This document shows, in pieces, positions 38,003 to 46,895 of a stretch of 64,000 nt of DNA. The DNA is from JBBQLG01 sp964251665 (GTDB taxonomy: Bacteria > Bacteroidota > Bacteroidia > Cytophagales > Spirosomataceae): the NCBI GenBank assembly GCA_964251665.1, contig CAXUKO010000007.1, positions 124,001 to 188,000 of the forward strand, written 5' to 3'. Under the pieces are notes generated by a model. That model searched no databases. It was not told where the DNA came from and worked only from the letters and a program-made list of their open reading frames with translations. Made by a program: the position numbers and the translations under genes. Positions within the stretch are counted from its first letter, which is position 1. Each line of letters opens with the position of its first letter.

Positions 38003-38449
38003 TTAAGCAAATTTCCGTTGTGCTAAAAAACCCGCGTATTCCTTACCAACCTCAAATTCATAAAATTCATCTCCAATTTGCCCGTAAAGCTCAAAATCCT
38101 GAACCATTTCCTCATAGAACCGGGTAATACCGATTCGATACAACCTTGTTCGCGCTTTAGTACTGCCAGTAGCATAGACGAATGCGTCGGGATGCTTGTC
38201 GAAGAACGCATATAAAGCAGCAACAACGGTAGCCAATACTTTGTCGGTATCACTATTGTTAGAGACGACTAAATCATCAATTTCGCCTGTATCTGCATTT
38301 TTATCGCCAAATGCCAAGTTATATACATCTGGCTGATTGGTTTGCTGAAATTGAATGAGTTTACGGATGAGGCCGTTTGGCCCTTCGCTCACAAACTCAA
38401 AAACGGTCAGGCTACTTTCCGCTTTGAGCGAATACTTGTCAATCTTCAT
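38003..38449 (-). CDS. DUF6934 family protein
   Basis: A 148-residue cytoplasmic protein with the recognisable order of DUF6934: VFEFVSEGPNGLIRKLI near 18-34, YNLAFGDKNADTGEIDD near 43-60, NSDTDKVLATVVAALYAFF near 64-82 and VYATGSTKARTRLYRIGI near 89-108. The GST.AR.RLYR stretch is the most conserved part and may be the active or binding site; the biochemical role is not established. It is AT-richer than flanking genes and followed after 11 bp by a 54-residue gene. The pair lies between attC-like site C and repeat block E, so it looks like a mobile two-gene cassette. Confidence 0.82.
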   Translation of the reverse strand: MKIDKYSLKAESSLTVFEFVSEGPNGLIRKLIQFQQTNQPDVYNLAFGDKNADTGEIDDLVVSNNSDTDKVLATVVAALYAFFDKHPDAFVYATGSTKARTRLYRIGITRFYEEMVQDFELYGQIGDEFYEFEVGKEYAGFLAQRKFA

Positions 38450-38954
38450 ACTTGGTAAAGGTAGGGAAGAAGCGTTTTTCTCACGTACCTAACCGCAGGA
38501 ATTTGTCACAGTGCGACCTATTGGTACGTTCGCCTTGTCGCACGAACGCTGGCCCACAAACCTAAACCTGCCTACCCCGGGCGTTCAATTTGTCGCCTTG
38601 AAGCTGGACTTTAAAGCACTTTTTGTTGAAAACACCCAACATATACATGTACGCGAATTTGCGGAACTAATGGCTCTTGATGTCTTGATTCATAGCAAGT
38701 TTTAGTTCCGCATTATTTCAGACCTATAATTGTTATATGCGCCCTTCTACAAATGAATATATTTTGCCTTAGCTTAACAAAATATGATTCGGCCAACTGA
38801 GTGAGCGGTATGTTCAGGTTCCAGTTAGGCAAGCTTGTGATGTTGAGGTATGTCCTGACTGCCTCTGTATCTTTCCCGCAGTCTTTGTCTTCAGGGAATG
38901 AGGAAAAAGAAATGCTGTATCCCGGACGCCCATGTCCGGAATACAGTGCTACTC
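38450..38954. repeat. Island repeat region E and gap up to the rhamnosidase gene
   Basis: Positions 38510-38745 hold a structured block sharing with region D the segments CCTTGTCGCAC.GACGCTG.CCC.CAAACC, GGGCGTTC..TTTGTCG and ACCCAAC ATATA.ATG (ACCCAAC at 38634-38640). A 10-bp inverted repeat GCGGAACTAA (38661-38670) / TTAGTTCCGC (38702-38711) forms a long hairpin within it. The remaining bases to 38913 show no gene. Confidence 0.5.
38914..38947 (-). terminator. Hairpin after the rhamnosidase gene
   Basis: CTGTATCCCGGAC (38915-38927) pairs with GTCCGGAATACAG (38934-38946) with one mismatch. It lies 8 bp past the stop of the leftward GH78 gene. The T-run is weak, so it is a hairpin-type end and possibly a REP element. 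Confidence 0.5.
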
Positions 38955-41726
38955 CTACAACTTCCTCCCCGGCAGCGGATACGTAAACTCATACGAGCCC
39001 GAACCGACGTCCATCACCACCCGGCCCGCTTCCTGACGCACATTGCGTAGGTCAGACACCTGGGCAAGGGGTTTACCGCCCTCCATCACACGGCTGGCCT
39101 CGGCATCGGGGAGCCGGATGGTCGCCGTGGTGTTGGCCGGAATTTTAACCCGCACCGTCATCGTCTGACCGGTGCGCTCCCAACCCGCTCCAATCTCGCC
39201 ATAGGCTGAATTATAACCCGATTTAGCGTAGGTGAGCCGCTCGGTCGGCTGGGGCTGAATGAGAATGTGCTTGTAGCCCGGTTTCCCGATTTCAATACCC
39301 GTCGTGACCCGGTACATCCAGTCGCCGATGGCCCCGTACGCGTAGTGATTGAACGAGTTCATGCCTTCATCCTGAAACGTGCTGTCGGGCTTCTGCCCAT
39401 CCCACCGCTCCCAGATCGTCGTTGCACCCATCTTTACTGGATACAGCCACGATGGGTACGACTCCTGCAACAACAGATCATACCCCACACTGGTGTAACC
39501 GTTATCTGACAATACATGGCAGAGATAGGGCGTGCCGAGAAACCCCGTTGACAGGTGGTTTTTCCGGCTTTTGATATCTTCGACTAAATGCTTAGCCGCC
39601 ATCGGACGCAGTTCGTCGGGAACCAGCCCGATCATCAGCGCCAGCACATACGCCGTCTGCGAATCCGAGGCAATCCGGCCCGAGGGCGTGACGTATTCCT
39701 GCATGAACGCCGTACGGATCTGCCCGAACAGCGTTTGGTAAGTGGCAGCTTCGTCGGTTTTACCCAGTGCAGTAGCAGCCTGTTGCAACAGCTTGGTCGA
39801 GTACGCGTAAAAAGCCGTAGCGATCAAATCGCCGTTTGTGTACCCATCCGGCGCGGGGTGGTCGTTCACCTGCGGGTGGTAAAACAGCCAGTCGCCAAAC
39901 ACCGAGCCGTTTTTCCAGAGGTTACTCGCTCCGGCCTTGCGGTGCATGTACTCCACCCAGGCTTTCATGCCCGGATACTGCCGGGCCAGCAGGCGTTTGT
40001 CGCCGTAAACCTGATACATTGTCCACGGAGCGACCACGGCCACATCGCCCCAACCCGCCGAACCACCCACCGCCGAATCGGCTGTAGCGACCTTATCAAT
40101 GACGTTAGGCACCACAAAGGGCACGACGCCATTTGGTCGCTGATCGGCACTAACGTCGCGCAGCCACTTGGTAAAAAACGAAGCGACGTCCATGTTGTAA
40201 GCAGCAGTGCGGCAAAACACCTGCGCATCGCCGGTCCAGCCCAGCCGTTCGTCGCGTTGGGGGCAGTCGGTGGGTACATCCACGAAATTCCCCTTCTGGC
40301 CCCACAGAATGTTGTGCTGCAACTGATTCACCAGCGGGTTGGAGCAGTCGAATGTCCCGGTCGGCGTCATGGCTGAATGCACCACTACCCCCGTCAGGTT
40401 ATCCGCCGTGGGGAGTTTACCCTCCGCCATGCCGGGGAAGCCGTCGATGGCGACGTACCGGAAGCCCATGAACGTGAAGCAGGGTTCGTACGTTTCGGGG
40501 GCCTCGGGCGTGCTGCCTTTGAGTGTGTACGTGAGCGTTACTTTAGCCGAACGCAGGTTACCGATGTAGAAATTACCTTTCTTGTCCAGCACCTCGCCGT
40601 GTCGTAAGGTGACGGTTGTATTGGCCGGACCACTAACCCTGAGCCGCATCCAGCCAACCATGTTCTGGCCCATATCGGCCACGACCGTACCACCCGGCGT
40701 CCGGAAAATACGCACCGGTTTGATTTCTTCGATCTTGCGAACCGGCACACTCGCCGAGGCAACCAGATTGGTATTTGGGTAGGTAGCCGTTCGTACCACC
40801 GTCCAGTTCGTGTCGTTATAACCGGGCTTATCCCAGCCTCTCTGCTCACGCCGGGCGTCGTAGGTTTCGCCGTTGTAAATGTCATTCATACGAATGGGGC
40901 CATCCTTGGAGGCTTTCCAGCTCCCATCAGAGGTTATCCATTCGTCGGTGCCATCGGCGTAAGTGAGGTGAAGCTGGCAGAGTAAACCGGTCTTTTTGCC
41001 GTAGAAAGCCCAGTTATTGTCGAAACCCATCGTACCCCGAAACCAGCCTTCGCCCAGCAGAGCCCCCAGCGCATTAACACCCGGTTTAAGGCTGGCCGTT
41101 ACGTCGTAGACCTGGTACTGCAATCGTTTAGGATACACCGTCCAGCCGGGAGTCAGCACGTCCTCGCCCACTTTTTGGCCGTTCAGATGCAGTTCGTATA
41201 GACCATGACTGGTGACGTACACGCGGGCAGCAGCGACTTTACCTTTTACCCGAAATTCTTTACGCAGCGTAGCGGCCGGGGCGTAGCGTTTGACGGTGCT
41301 GTCGATTTCCGGCTCAATCCAGGTAGCCCGCCAGTTGGCAGGGGTCAGCAGGCCGGTTTCCCAGTAGGCTGCGTCACTCCAGGCACTTTCCTTACCGGCA
41401 GCGTCCCAGACTTTCACGCGCCAGTAGTAGCGTTGCCCCGGTTGCAGATTGCCCCCCGCGTACTCCTGCAAAACAGATTCGTCGGAGGGTAGCTTTTTGG
41501 AGGACCAGACTAACCCCGTCCCGGAAAATTTGGGTGACGTCGCCACGTCAATCTGATAGGCCGATTGCCTTAGATTACGACCAGGTCCGGTCAGTTTCCA
41601 ACTGAAGCGGGGCGTTGGTTCGTCCAAACCCATGGGGTTCGTGCGGTGTTCGCAGGTTAAGTCGATGACGCGAACCTGCGCCAGCCCCGGCAGAGCCAGG
41701 AGCAGGAAAAGTACTATTTTTTTCAT
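38955..41726 (-). CDS. Secreted alpha-L-rhamnosidase, GH78
   Basis: From the ATG at 41726 the product has 923 residues with a clean signal peptide (MKKIVLFLLLALPGLAQ). An upstream in-frame ATG at 41780 would add 18 hydrophilic residues ahead of it and is unlikely. Domain order fits GH78: N-terminal beta domains (FN3-like at 25-130, then the Bac_rhamnosid_N region), a concanavalin-like domain, the (alpha/alpha)6 barrel (about 430-790) and a C-terminal beta domain. The catalytic acid region is DCPQRDERLGWTGDAQ, and the second carboxylate is in TTIWERWDG. The enzyme releases terminal alpha-L-rhamnose from plant glycosides, rhamnogalacturonan or flavonoids, in the periplasm or outside. It has no SusCD neighbours here. 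Confidence 0.96.
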   Translation of the reverse strand: MKKIVLFLLLALPGLAQVRVIDLTCEHRTNPMGLDEPTPRFSWKLTGPGRNLRQSAYQIDVATSPKFSGTGLVWSSKKLPSDESVLQEYAGGNLQPGQRYYWRVKVWDAAGKESAWSDAAYWETGLLTPANWRATWIEPEIDSTVKRYAPAATLRKEFRVKGKVAAARVYVTSHGLYELHLNGQKVGEDVLTPGWTVYPKRLQYQVYDVTASLKPGVNALGALLGEGWFRGTMGFDNNWAFYGKKTGLLCQLHLTYADGTDEWITSDGSWKASKDGPIRMNDIYNGETYDARREQRGWDKPGYNDTNWTVVRTATYPNTNLVASASVPVRKIEEIKPVRIFRTPGGTVVADMGQNMVGWMRLRVSGPANTTVTLRHGEVLDKKGNFYIGNLRSAKVTLTYTLKGSTPEAPETYEPCFTFMGFRYVAIDGFPGMAEGKLPTADNLTGVVVHSAMTPTGTFDCSNPLVNQLQHNILWGQKGNFVDVPTDCPQRDERLGWTGDAQVFCRTAAYNMDVASFFTKWLRDVSADQRPNGVVPFVVPNVIDKVATADSAVGGSAGWGDVAVVAPWTMYQVYGDKRLLARQYPGMKAWVEYMHRKAGASNLWKNGSVFGDWLFYHPQVNDHPAPDGYTNGDLIATAFYAYSTKLLQQAATALGKTDEAATYQTLFGQIRTAFMQEYVTPSGRIASDSQTAYVLALMIGLVPDELRPMAAKHLVEDIKSRKNHLSTGFLGTPYLCHVLSDNGYTSVGYDLLLQESYPSWLYPVKMGATTIWERWDGQKPDSTFQDEGMNSFNHYAYGAIGDWMYRVTTGIEIGKPGYKHILIQPQPTERLTYAKSGYNSAYGEIGAGWERTGQTMTVRVKIPANTTATIRLPDAEASRVMEGGKPLAQVSDLRNVRQEAGRVVMDVGSGSYEFTYPLPGRKL

Positions 41727-41949
41727 GAGAACAGCGGAGTTTAGGCGTATGGAATCAGGATGGCCATTGCCGTTAGGCATTACCCCATAAAGTCATTGAC
41801 TGCCTGTTCCTTACTATTGATCAGCCTCACCTGATTGCGTACCTCCTTCCCAAACCGCCTTCTGCTGCCCATGAAACTACTATATTTGCCGATGGGCCTG
41901 CGCCGAATGACTCAGCTACAGACCCTCCCTATAGATCCAAAGACCCGTT

Positions 41950-42420
41950 ATGTCAACCGAAACACCTGAACAGGCCTTTGCCCGAACCGGCCTTATCCTC
42001 CCTCCTGCTCCCCAGCCCATGGGCGTTTACAAACCCTGTCTCATTGACGGAAACCACCTTTATGTCTCTGGTCATGGGCCTTTTCTGCCCGACAGTAGCC
42101 TGATTATCGGCCGCATCGGCGACGATCTCGACATTGACCAGGGCAAGGCAGCGGCCCGTCAGGTGGGACTGGCAATTTTATCCACCATCCGAACGCAGTT
42201 GGGTAGTCTCGACCGGGTAAAGCGGGTGATTAAAGTGCTGGGCATGGTCAATTGTACGTCCGATTTTGGGCGGCATCCCTACGTCATTAACGGGTGCAGT
42301 GAACTGTTCTCCGAAGTCTGGGGTACGAAAAACGGCATCGGCGTCCGGTCGGCCGTGGGCATGGGTACACTACCGGATAACATTCCGGTCGAGATTGAAG
42401 CCCTGTTTGAACTGGCCTGA
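41950..42420 (+). CDS. RidA/YjgF family protein
   Basis: A 156-residue protein of the Rid superfamily: LYVSGHGPFLPD near the N-terminus, the long central helix with QVGLAILSTIRTQLGSLDRVKRVIKV, and the final strand GVRSAVGMGTLPDNIPVEIEA. It is longer than classic RidA (about 128 residues), matching the YjgF-like subgroup with an N-terminal extension. RidA proteins hydrolyse reactive enamines/imines released by PLP enzymes. The next gene, 3 bp downstream, is exactly a PLP enzyme, which supports that role; the canonical Arg of RidA is probably the one in GIGVRSAVG. Confidence 0.9.
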   Translation: MSTETPEQAFARTGLILPPAPQPMGVYKPCLIDGNHLYVSGHGPFLPDSSLIIGRIGDDLDIDQGKAAARQVGLAILSTIRTQLGSLDRVKRVIKVLGMVNCTSDFGRHPYVINGCSELFSEVWGTKNGIGVRSAVGMGTLPDNIPVEIEALFELA

Positions 42421-42423
42421 GCA

Positions 42424-43539
42424 ATGGAGCAAACACCCTGGTATGTACTCAGTCAGCCCGACCAGCTCGACTCACCGGCCCTGCTGGTGTACCCCGACCG
42501 GGTGCAGCAGAATATTTACTTCCTCATCGCAGCTATCGACGATGTAAGCCGGTTGCGCCCTCACGTAAAAACGCACAAGACCCGGGAGGCTACCCAGCTG
42601 ATGATGGCAGCAGGCATCCAGAAATTCAAGTGCGCCACCATCGCCGAGGCCGAGATGCTGGCGCAGTGTGGGGCAGAAGACATACTGCTGGCGTACCAGC
42701 CCGTTGGTCAGAAAATTCACCGGTTGCTTGACCTAATGCGGGCTTACCCGAACACCCGCTTTTCCTGCTTAGTCGATAACCTGCCGACTGCCCGGTCGAT
42801 TGCCGAACAGGCCGTTTCTGCCGGGCTGGAGGTGCCGATTTATATAGACCTGAATGTAGGCATGAATCGGACGGGCACCGCACCTGACGCATCGGTTCTG
42901 GCCCTCTACGCCGATCTGGATAAACTGACTGGTGTGCATCCCGTCGGCTTGCACGCGTACGATGGTCACCTGCGCCATCCCGATCTGGCCATTCGGACCC
43001 AGGACTGCGATGCTGCGTTTGAACCCGTTCAGCAACTCAGCGATCAACTGACCGGGCTTGGTTTTCCAACGCCCATTCTTGTCATCGGTGGTAGTCCTAC
43101 GTTTCCGATTCATGCCCGGCGTCAGGGCGTCGAATGTAGTCCGGGGACGTTTATTTACTGGGATAAAGGCTACGGAACGACGTTAGCTGAGCAACCGTTT
43201 CGTCCGGCGGCTCTCCTGCTGACGCGGGTAATTTCCCTGCCCGACGCCACCAAACTCTGTCTGGACCTCGGGCATAAGTCCGTAGCCGCCGAGTGCGACC
43301 TTAGCCTGCGGGTTAGCTTTCTGAACGCACCGGAACTACAGGCGGTCAGCCAGAGCGAGGAGCATCTGGTGGTCGAAGCTGGTCCCGGACATGGTTACCA
43401 GATCGGTGATATTTTGTATGGATTACCCAATCACATCTGCCCGACCTGCGCCCTGTACGAACGGGCTTTCACCATCGAAAACGGCACCGTCACGGGCGAA
43501 TGGCGCACCGTAGCCCGCGACCGGATACTGACGGTTTGA
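42424..43539 (+). CDS. D-threonine aldolase-like PLP enzyme (alanine-racemase fold)
   Basis: A 371-residue cytoplasmic enzyme with an alanine racemase N-terminal barrel. The PLP lysine motif is RPHVKTHKTREA (K49). YIDLNVGMNRTG and GHLRHPDL follow the barrel, and the C-terminal domain ends with EAGPGHGYQIGD and PNHICPTC, the His/Cys metal site (His and Cys near 338-342) found in D-threonine aldolase and D-serine dehydratase (DSD1) relatives. These enzymes cleave D-3-hydroxy amino acids or dehydrate D-serine, which releases enamines; the RidA-type gene 3 bp upstream is consistent with that chemistry. Aldolase versus dehydratase cannot be settled from sequence alone. Confidence 0.9.
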   Translation: MEQTPWYVLSQPDQLDSPALLVYPDRVQQNIYFLIAAIDDVSRLRPHVKTHKTREATQLMMAAGIQKFKCATIAEAEMLAQCGAEDILLAYQPVGQKIHRLLDLMRAYPNTRFSCLVDNLPTARSIAEQAVSAGLEVPIYIDLNVGMNRTGTAPDASVLALYADLDKLTGVHPVGLHAYDGHLRHPDLAIRTQDCDAAFEPVQQLSDQLTGLGFPTPILVIGGSPTFPIHARRQGVECSPGTFIYWDKGYGTTLAEQPFRPAALLLTRVISLPDATKLCLDLGHKSVAAECDLSLRVSFLNAPELQAVSQSEEHLVVEAGPGHGYQIGDILYGLPNHICPTCALYERAFTIENGTVTGEWRTVARDRILTV

Positions 43540-43710
43540 CTAGTGCTTCTGCAAATTAAAATTTAGACTATGAAAGGATGCCGGATGGCTGTAGCCCGGA
43601 CGTAGGCGTCCGGTTGCCGCCAGTAACTAAGATACCGGTCGTTACCGGACGTAGGCGTCCAGGCTACAGCCATCCGGCATCATCTACCAATTAATTTGGA
43701 CGAGTACTAG
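43540..43710. mobile_element. MITE-like element, 171 bp
   Basis: Ends CTAGTGCTTCTGCAAATTAA (left) and the reverse complement of the right end, CTAGTACTCGTCCAAATTAA, match at 16 of 20 positions. An internal perfect 20-bp inverted repeat (43577-43596 / 43662-43681) with GATGCCGGATGGCTGTAGCC encloses a third pair of CGGACGTAGGCGTCC units. There is no coding capacity. It begins at the base after the D-threonine-aldolase-like stop codon. Termini contain ACTAGT on both sides. It is probably a non-autonomous element; no target duplication was identified. Confidence 0.55.
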
Positions 43711-43729
43711 TTTGTGGTGGTGTCGGTTT

Positions 43730-43819
43730 CTTCCTGTGGTGTCGGTTTTGAGAAACCGACACCACAGGAAGGCGAAGCCACTTACTGACTTACTGACTTA
43801 CCAACTTACCAACTCCCCT
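43730..43819. repeat. TGAG-loop palindrome and 8-bp tandem units before the M19 gene
   Basis: Arms 43730-43748 and 43753-43771 (19 bp, perfect) surround TGAG; the core GTGGTGTCGGTTT / AAACCGACACCAC recurs at 46662-46703. Then GAAGCCACTTACTGACTTACTGACTTACC... (43775-43810) gives CTTACTGA-type tandem units that recur near 46533-46592 and 57426-57498. The array ends a few bases before the start codon at 43820. Confidence 0.65.
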
Positions 43820-44899
43820 ATGTTTATCATCGACGCCCACCTTGATCTGAGTATGAACGCGATGGAGTGGAACCGCGACCTGCGTCAACCCGTCAGTCAA
43901 CTTCGCGAACGGGAAGCGGGCATGACTGATAAACCCGACCGGGGCAAGGGTACAGTTTCCCTGCCCGACCTGCGCCGGGGCAACGTTGGGCTGGTTGTGG
44001 CGACGCAGATTGCCCGCTACGTGGCACCGGGCGGCACGTTGCCGGGCTGGCAGTCGCCCGAGCAGGCCTGGGCACAAACGCAGGGCCAACGGTATTGGTA
44101 CGAAGGCATGGAAGCTGCCGGGGAGATGGTGCAGATTCGCGACCTCGCTGGACTGGACAAACATCTGGCGCTCTGGCAGGACGGTACACCTAACGATCAG
44201 AAACCAGTTGGCTACATCCTGAGTCTCGAAGGTGCCGACTCGCTGGTGACCCCGGCCTACGTGGAACGGGCTCATGCCTACGGCTTGCGGGCCATCGGAC
44301 CCGCTCATTACGGCCCGGGTCGGTACGCACCGGGCACCGATGCCACCGGCTTTATGGGGGCCGCCGGGCGAGCGCTTCTCAGCGAAATGGCACGATTCAA
44401 TATTATTCTGGATGCGACGCACCTCTGCGACGACAGCTTCTGGGAGGCTCTGGACTATTTTACCGGACCGGTTTGGGCCAGCCATAACAACTGCCGCACG
44501 CTGGTGAATCACAATCGTCAGTTTAACGATGTCCAGCTTCGGGAGCTTATTGCGCGGGGTGCCGTAATTGGCGGAGCGCTGGATGCCTGGATGATGGTGC
44601 CTGGCTGGGTGCGCGGCCAGTCGACGCCCGAAGGCATGAACTGCCGGTTGGAAACGCTGTTGGATCACCTCGATCATATCTGTCAGCTGGCGGGTAACGC
44701 CCTGCACATTGGCATCGGCTCCGACCTCGACGGGGCGTTCGGTCGGGAACAGTCCCCCGCCGACCTCGACACTATCGCCGACCTACAGACGATTCCGGCG
44801 CTGCTGCAAAAGCGCGGCTACACTGATGTGGACATTCAGAACGTGATGCATGGCAACTGGCTACGGTTTCTGCGCCGGGCGTGGGGTGCGTCGGCATAA
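43820..44899 (+). CDS. M19 membrane-dipeptidase family enzyme
   Basis: ATG at 43820 gives 359 residues starting MFIIDAHLDLSMNAMEW, where HLD is the HxD zinc motif of renal-dipeptidase-type (M19) metallohydrolases. A longer in-frame start at 43712 would translate the palindrome and tandem repeat and is not credible. Further ligands: Glu in LSLEGADSL, His in ILDATHLCDD and ASHNN, and the signature GIGSDLDGAFG with the active-site Asp. There is no signal peptide, so it is cytoplasmic. M19 enzymes cleave L- or D-containing dipeptides. It follows the RidA/D-amino-acid enzyme pair, but the MITE and palindrome make co-transcription unlikely. Confidence 0.92.
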   Translation: MFIIDAHLDLSMNAMEWNRDLRQPVSQLREREAGMTDKPDRGKGTVSLPDLRRGNVGLVVATQIARYVAPGGTLPGWQSPEQAWAQTQGQRYWYEGMEAAGEMVQIRDLAGLDKHLALWQDGTPNDQKPVGYILSLEGADSLVTPAYVERAHAYGLRAIGPAHYGPGRYAPGTDATGFMGAAGRALLSEMARFNIILDATHLCDDSFWEALDYFTGPVWASHNNCRTLVNHNRQFNDVQLRELIARGAVIGGALDAWMMVPGWVRGQSTPEGMNCRLETLLDHLDHICQLAGNALHIGIGSDLDGAFGREQSPADLDTIADLQTIPALLQKRGYTDVDIQNVMHGNWLRFLRRAWGASA

Positions 44900-44950
44900 T
44901 TTACTTTCCTGAACGCGTCCTATATTTACCCATACAACCTGAATCATATC

Positions 44951-46540
44951 ATGAAGCAACTTCTCCTGGTCATCAACTGCTTATTGCTCACACCGGCGTT
45001 TAGCCAGACACCCGCCCCGGCGGCTTCGCAGCAGCAAACGTATCAGCCTCCTATGTTTACCGATCCCGACCGGTTAAAGAAGATCGAAGCCCTGTTTCCG
45101 GCCATTGAGAAAATCTACCGCGAGTATGCCGCCAAAAATCACTTTCCGGGCCTGGCCTTCGGTGTTGTCGTCGACGGAAAGCTTGTGCATTCGGGTGGGT
45201 ATGGGTATACCGATGTAGCGAAGAAAACCCCGGCTACGCCCCAATCGGTGTTTCGAATTGCGTCGATGACTAAAAGCGTCACGGCGATGGCTATTCTGAA
45301 ACTGCGCGATGCCGCAAAGCTCCGTCTCGATGATCCCGTTAGCCAGTACGTTCCTGAAGTAGCGAAACTTGCCTACCTGACCGCCGATGCGCCGGTGCTG
45401 ACCATTCGCAACCTGCTGACCCACTCGGGCGGCTTCCCCGAAGACAATCCGTGGGGTGATCGTCAACTGGCCGATAGCGACGCTGAATTTATGACCTTCC
45501 TCAAGGGGGGCGTTTCGTTTGCCAACGTGCCCGGTATCGCCTACGAATACAGCAACCTCGGCTTCGCCCTGCTGGGCCGTATCATTACCAATGTATCGGG
45601 TAAACCGTACCAGCAATACATCACCGACGCCATTCTGAAACCGCTCGGCATGACGCATACCGAGTGGGAATATACCAGGGTGTCCGCCGATCAACTGGCC
45701 CTCGGCTACCGCTGGCTCGATGGGAACTGGGTGGCCGAGCCATTGCTGCACGATGGAGCCTACGGAGCAATGGGTGGTCTGCTCACGTCTATCGACGATT
45801 TCAGTAAATACGTGGCGTTTCATCAGGCTGCCTGGCCACCGCGCAATGGACCCGAAGTAACGTCAACGGGTACGCCCGCACCGGTAAAGCGGAGTTCGGT
45901 GCGGGAAATGCAGTTGCCACGCACATTCAGGAGTTTCAACCCAAAATTCCGCTTTCCAGGTGGCGGTGCCACGCCTGGACGGGTTACGCCGATGGTCAGC
46001 CATTACGCCTACGGCCTGAGCTGGACCCGCGACGGCGAGGGCCATGAATATGTAGCTCACAGTGGCGGTCTGCCTGGCTTTGGCAGCCAATGGCAGTTTT
46101 TGCCCGATTATGGCATTGGCATTATTGCCTACGGCAACCTGACCTACGCCAACCTCGGCGCGGTCAACTGGGCGGTGATCGATACCTTGCTTTCCGGGGC
46201 TACTCTGCAACCGCGTCAGGTACCGGTTTCTCCTATTTTAAGTCAGCGCAAAGCAGAACTGGTTAGTCTGCTGCCAGACTGGAAAACCGCCGATCAGTCC
46301 CGGATTTTTGCCGAAAACTTCTTCCCTGATCAATCCCTCGATGCTCGCCGGAAAGGAGCGCAGGCCCTGTTTGCCAAAGCGGGTAAGATTGTGCGGGTGG
46401 GTGAGTTGGTTCCCGAAAATCAGTTGCGCGGGCGGTTCCGGCTGGAGGGTGAGCAAGGGGCCATAGATGTATTTTTCACGCTCACCCCCGAAAACCCTGC
46501 CCTGATTCAGCAGTTGGATCTAACTTCAGTCAGTCAGTAA
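44951..46540 (+). CDS. Secreted serine hydrolase (class C beta-lactamase family)
   Basis: A 529-residue protein with signal peptide (residues 1-19, ending AFSQ). SxxK is in RIASMTKSVTAM, YxN in YEYSNLGFALLG and the third box HSGG in VAHSGGLPGFGSQ, all in a penicillin-binding-like domain covering about 40-400. A C-terminal beta region (about 420-529) follows. Compared with the relative at 5871-7625 it lacks the TPR part. Such exported enzymes are usually D-aminopeptidases or esterases. It starts 51 bp after the M19 gene and may be co-transcribed with it. Repeats follow immediately after the stop codon. Confidence 0.92.
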   Translation: MKQLLLVINCLLLTPAFSQTPAPAASQQQTYQPPMFTDPDRLKKIEALFPAIEKIYREYAAKNHFPGLAFGVVVDGKLVHSGGYGYTDVAKKTPATPQSVFRIASMTKSVTAMAILKLRDAAKLRLDDPVSQYVPEVAKLAYLTADAPVLTIRNLLTHSGGFPEDNPWGDRQLADSDAEFMTFLKGGVSFANVPGIAYEYSNLGFALLGRIITNVSGKPYQQYITDAILKPLGMTHTEWEYTRVSADQLALGYRWLDGNWVAEPLLHDGAYGAMGGLLTSIDDFSKYVAFHQAAWPPRNGPEVTSTGTPAPVKRSSVREMQLPRTFRSFNPKFRFPGGGATPGRVTPMVSHYAYGLSWTRDGEGHEYVAHSGGLPGFGSQWQFLPDYGIGIIAYGNLTYANLGAVNWAVIDTLLSGATLQPRQVPVSPILSQRKAELVSLLPDWKTADQSRIFAENFFPDQSLDARRKGAQALFAKAGKIVRVGELVPENQLRGRFRLEGEQGAIDVFFTLTPENPALIQQLDLTSVSQ

Positions 46541-46895
46541 GTCGGTAAGTCGGTAAGTGGCTGCGCCTAAGTCGGTAAGTCAGTAAGTGGAGTCAGACAA
46601 GTTCAGTAGCGGGCGCCTTCAGTCGCCCGTATAGTCGTAATGTTTGTGGTGGTTTTGTGGTGGTTTTGTGGTGTCGGTTTTGAGAAACCGACACCACAAA
46701 ACCGACTGACCAACTTACCCCTTCAATAGAAATCAGTTTGTTAACCCGATCACCGCCATCGGGCGTGGGCTGGAAGTTCCCATTTAGTAAAATCGCTCAA
46801 ATTGATCGTAACAGCACAGTCATATATGAAACTAAGCTATTATTTTTGGTCTGGCGAAAATCTTCACCCAACGCCCTAACTATCAGGTAAGTACC
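46541..46895. repeat. Repeat-filled gap: tandem AAGTCGGT units and a TGAG-loop palindrome
   Basis: From 46528 to about 46592 runs CAGTCAGTCAGTAAGTCGGTAAGTCGGTAAGTGGCTGCGCC...AAGTCGGTAAGTCAGTAAGTGG, an imperfect 8-bp tandem array with an AAGTGGCTGCGCC insert shared with 57426-57446. At 46662-46680 / 46685-46703 is a 19-bp perfect palindrome with loop TGAG whose 13-bp core equals that at 43730-43771. The rest of the gap shows no gene. Confidence 0.65.

Noticed and set aside
43790..44707. 305-codon minus-strand frame opposite the M19 dipeptidase
   Set aside because: Complement of a well-conserved zinc hydrolase.
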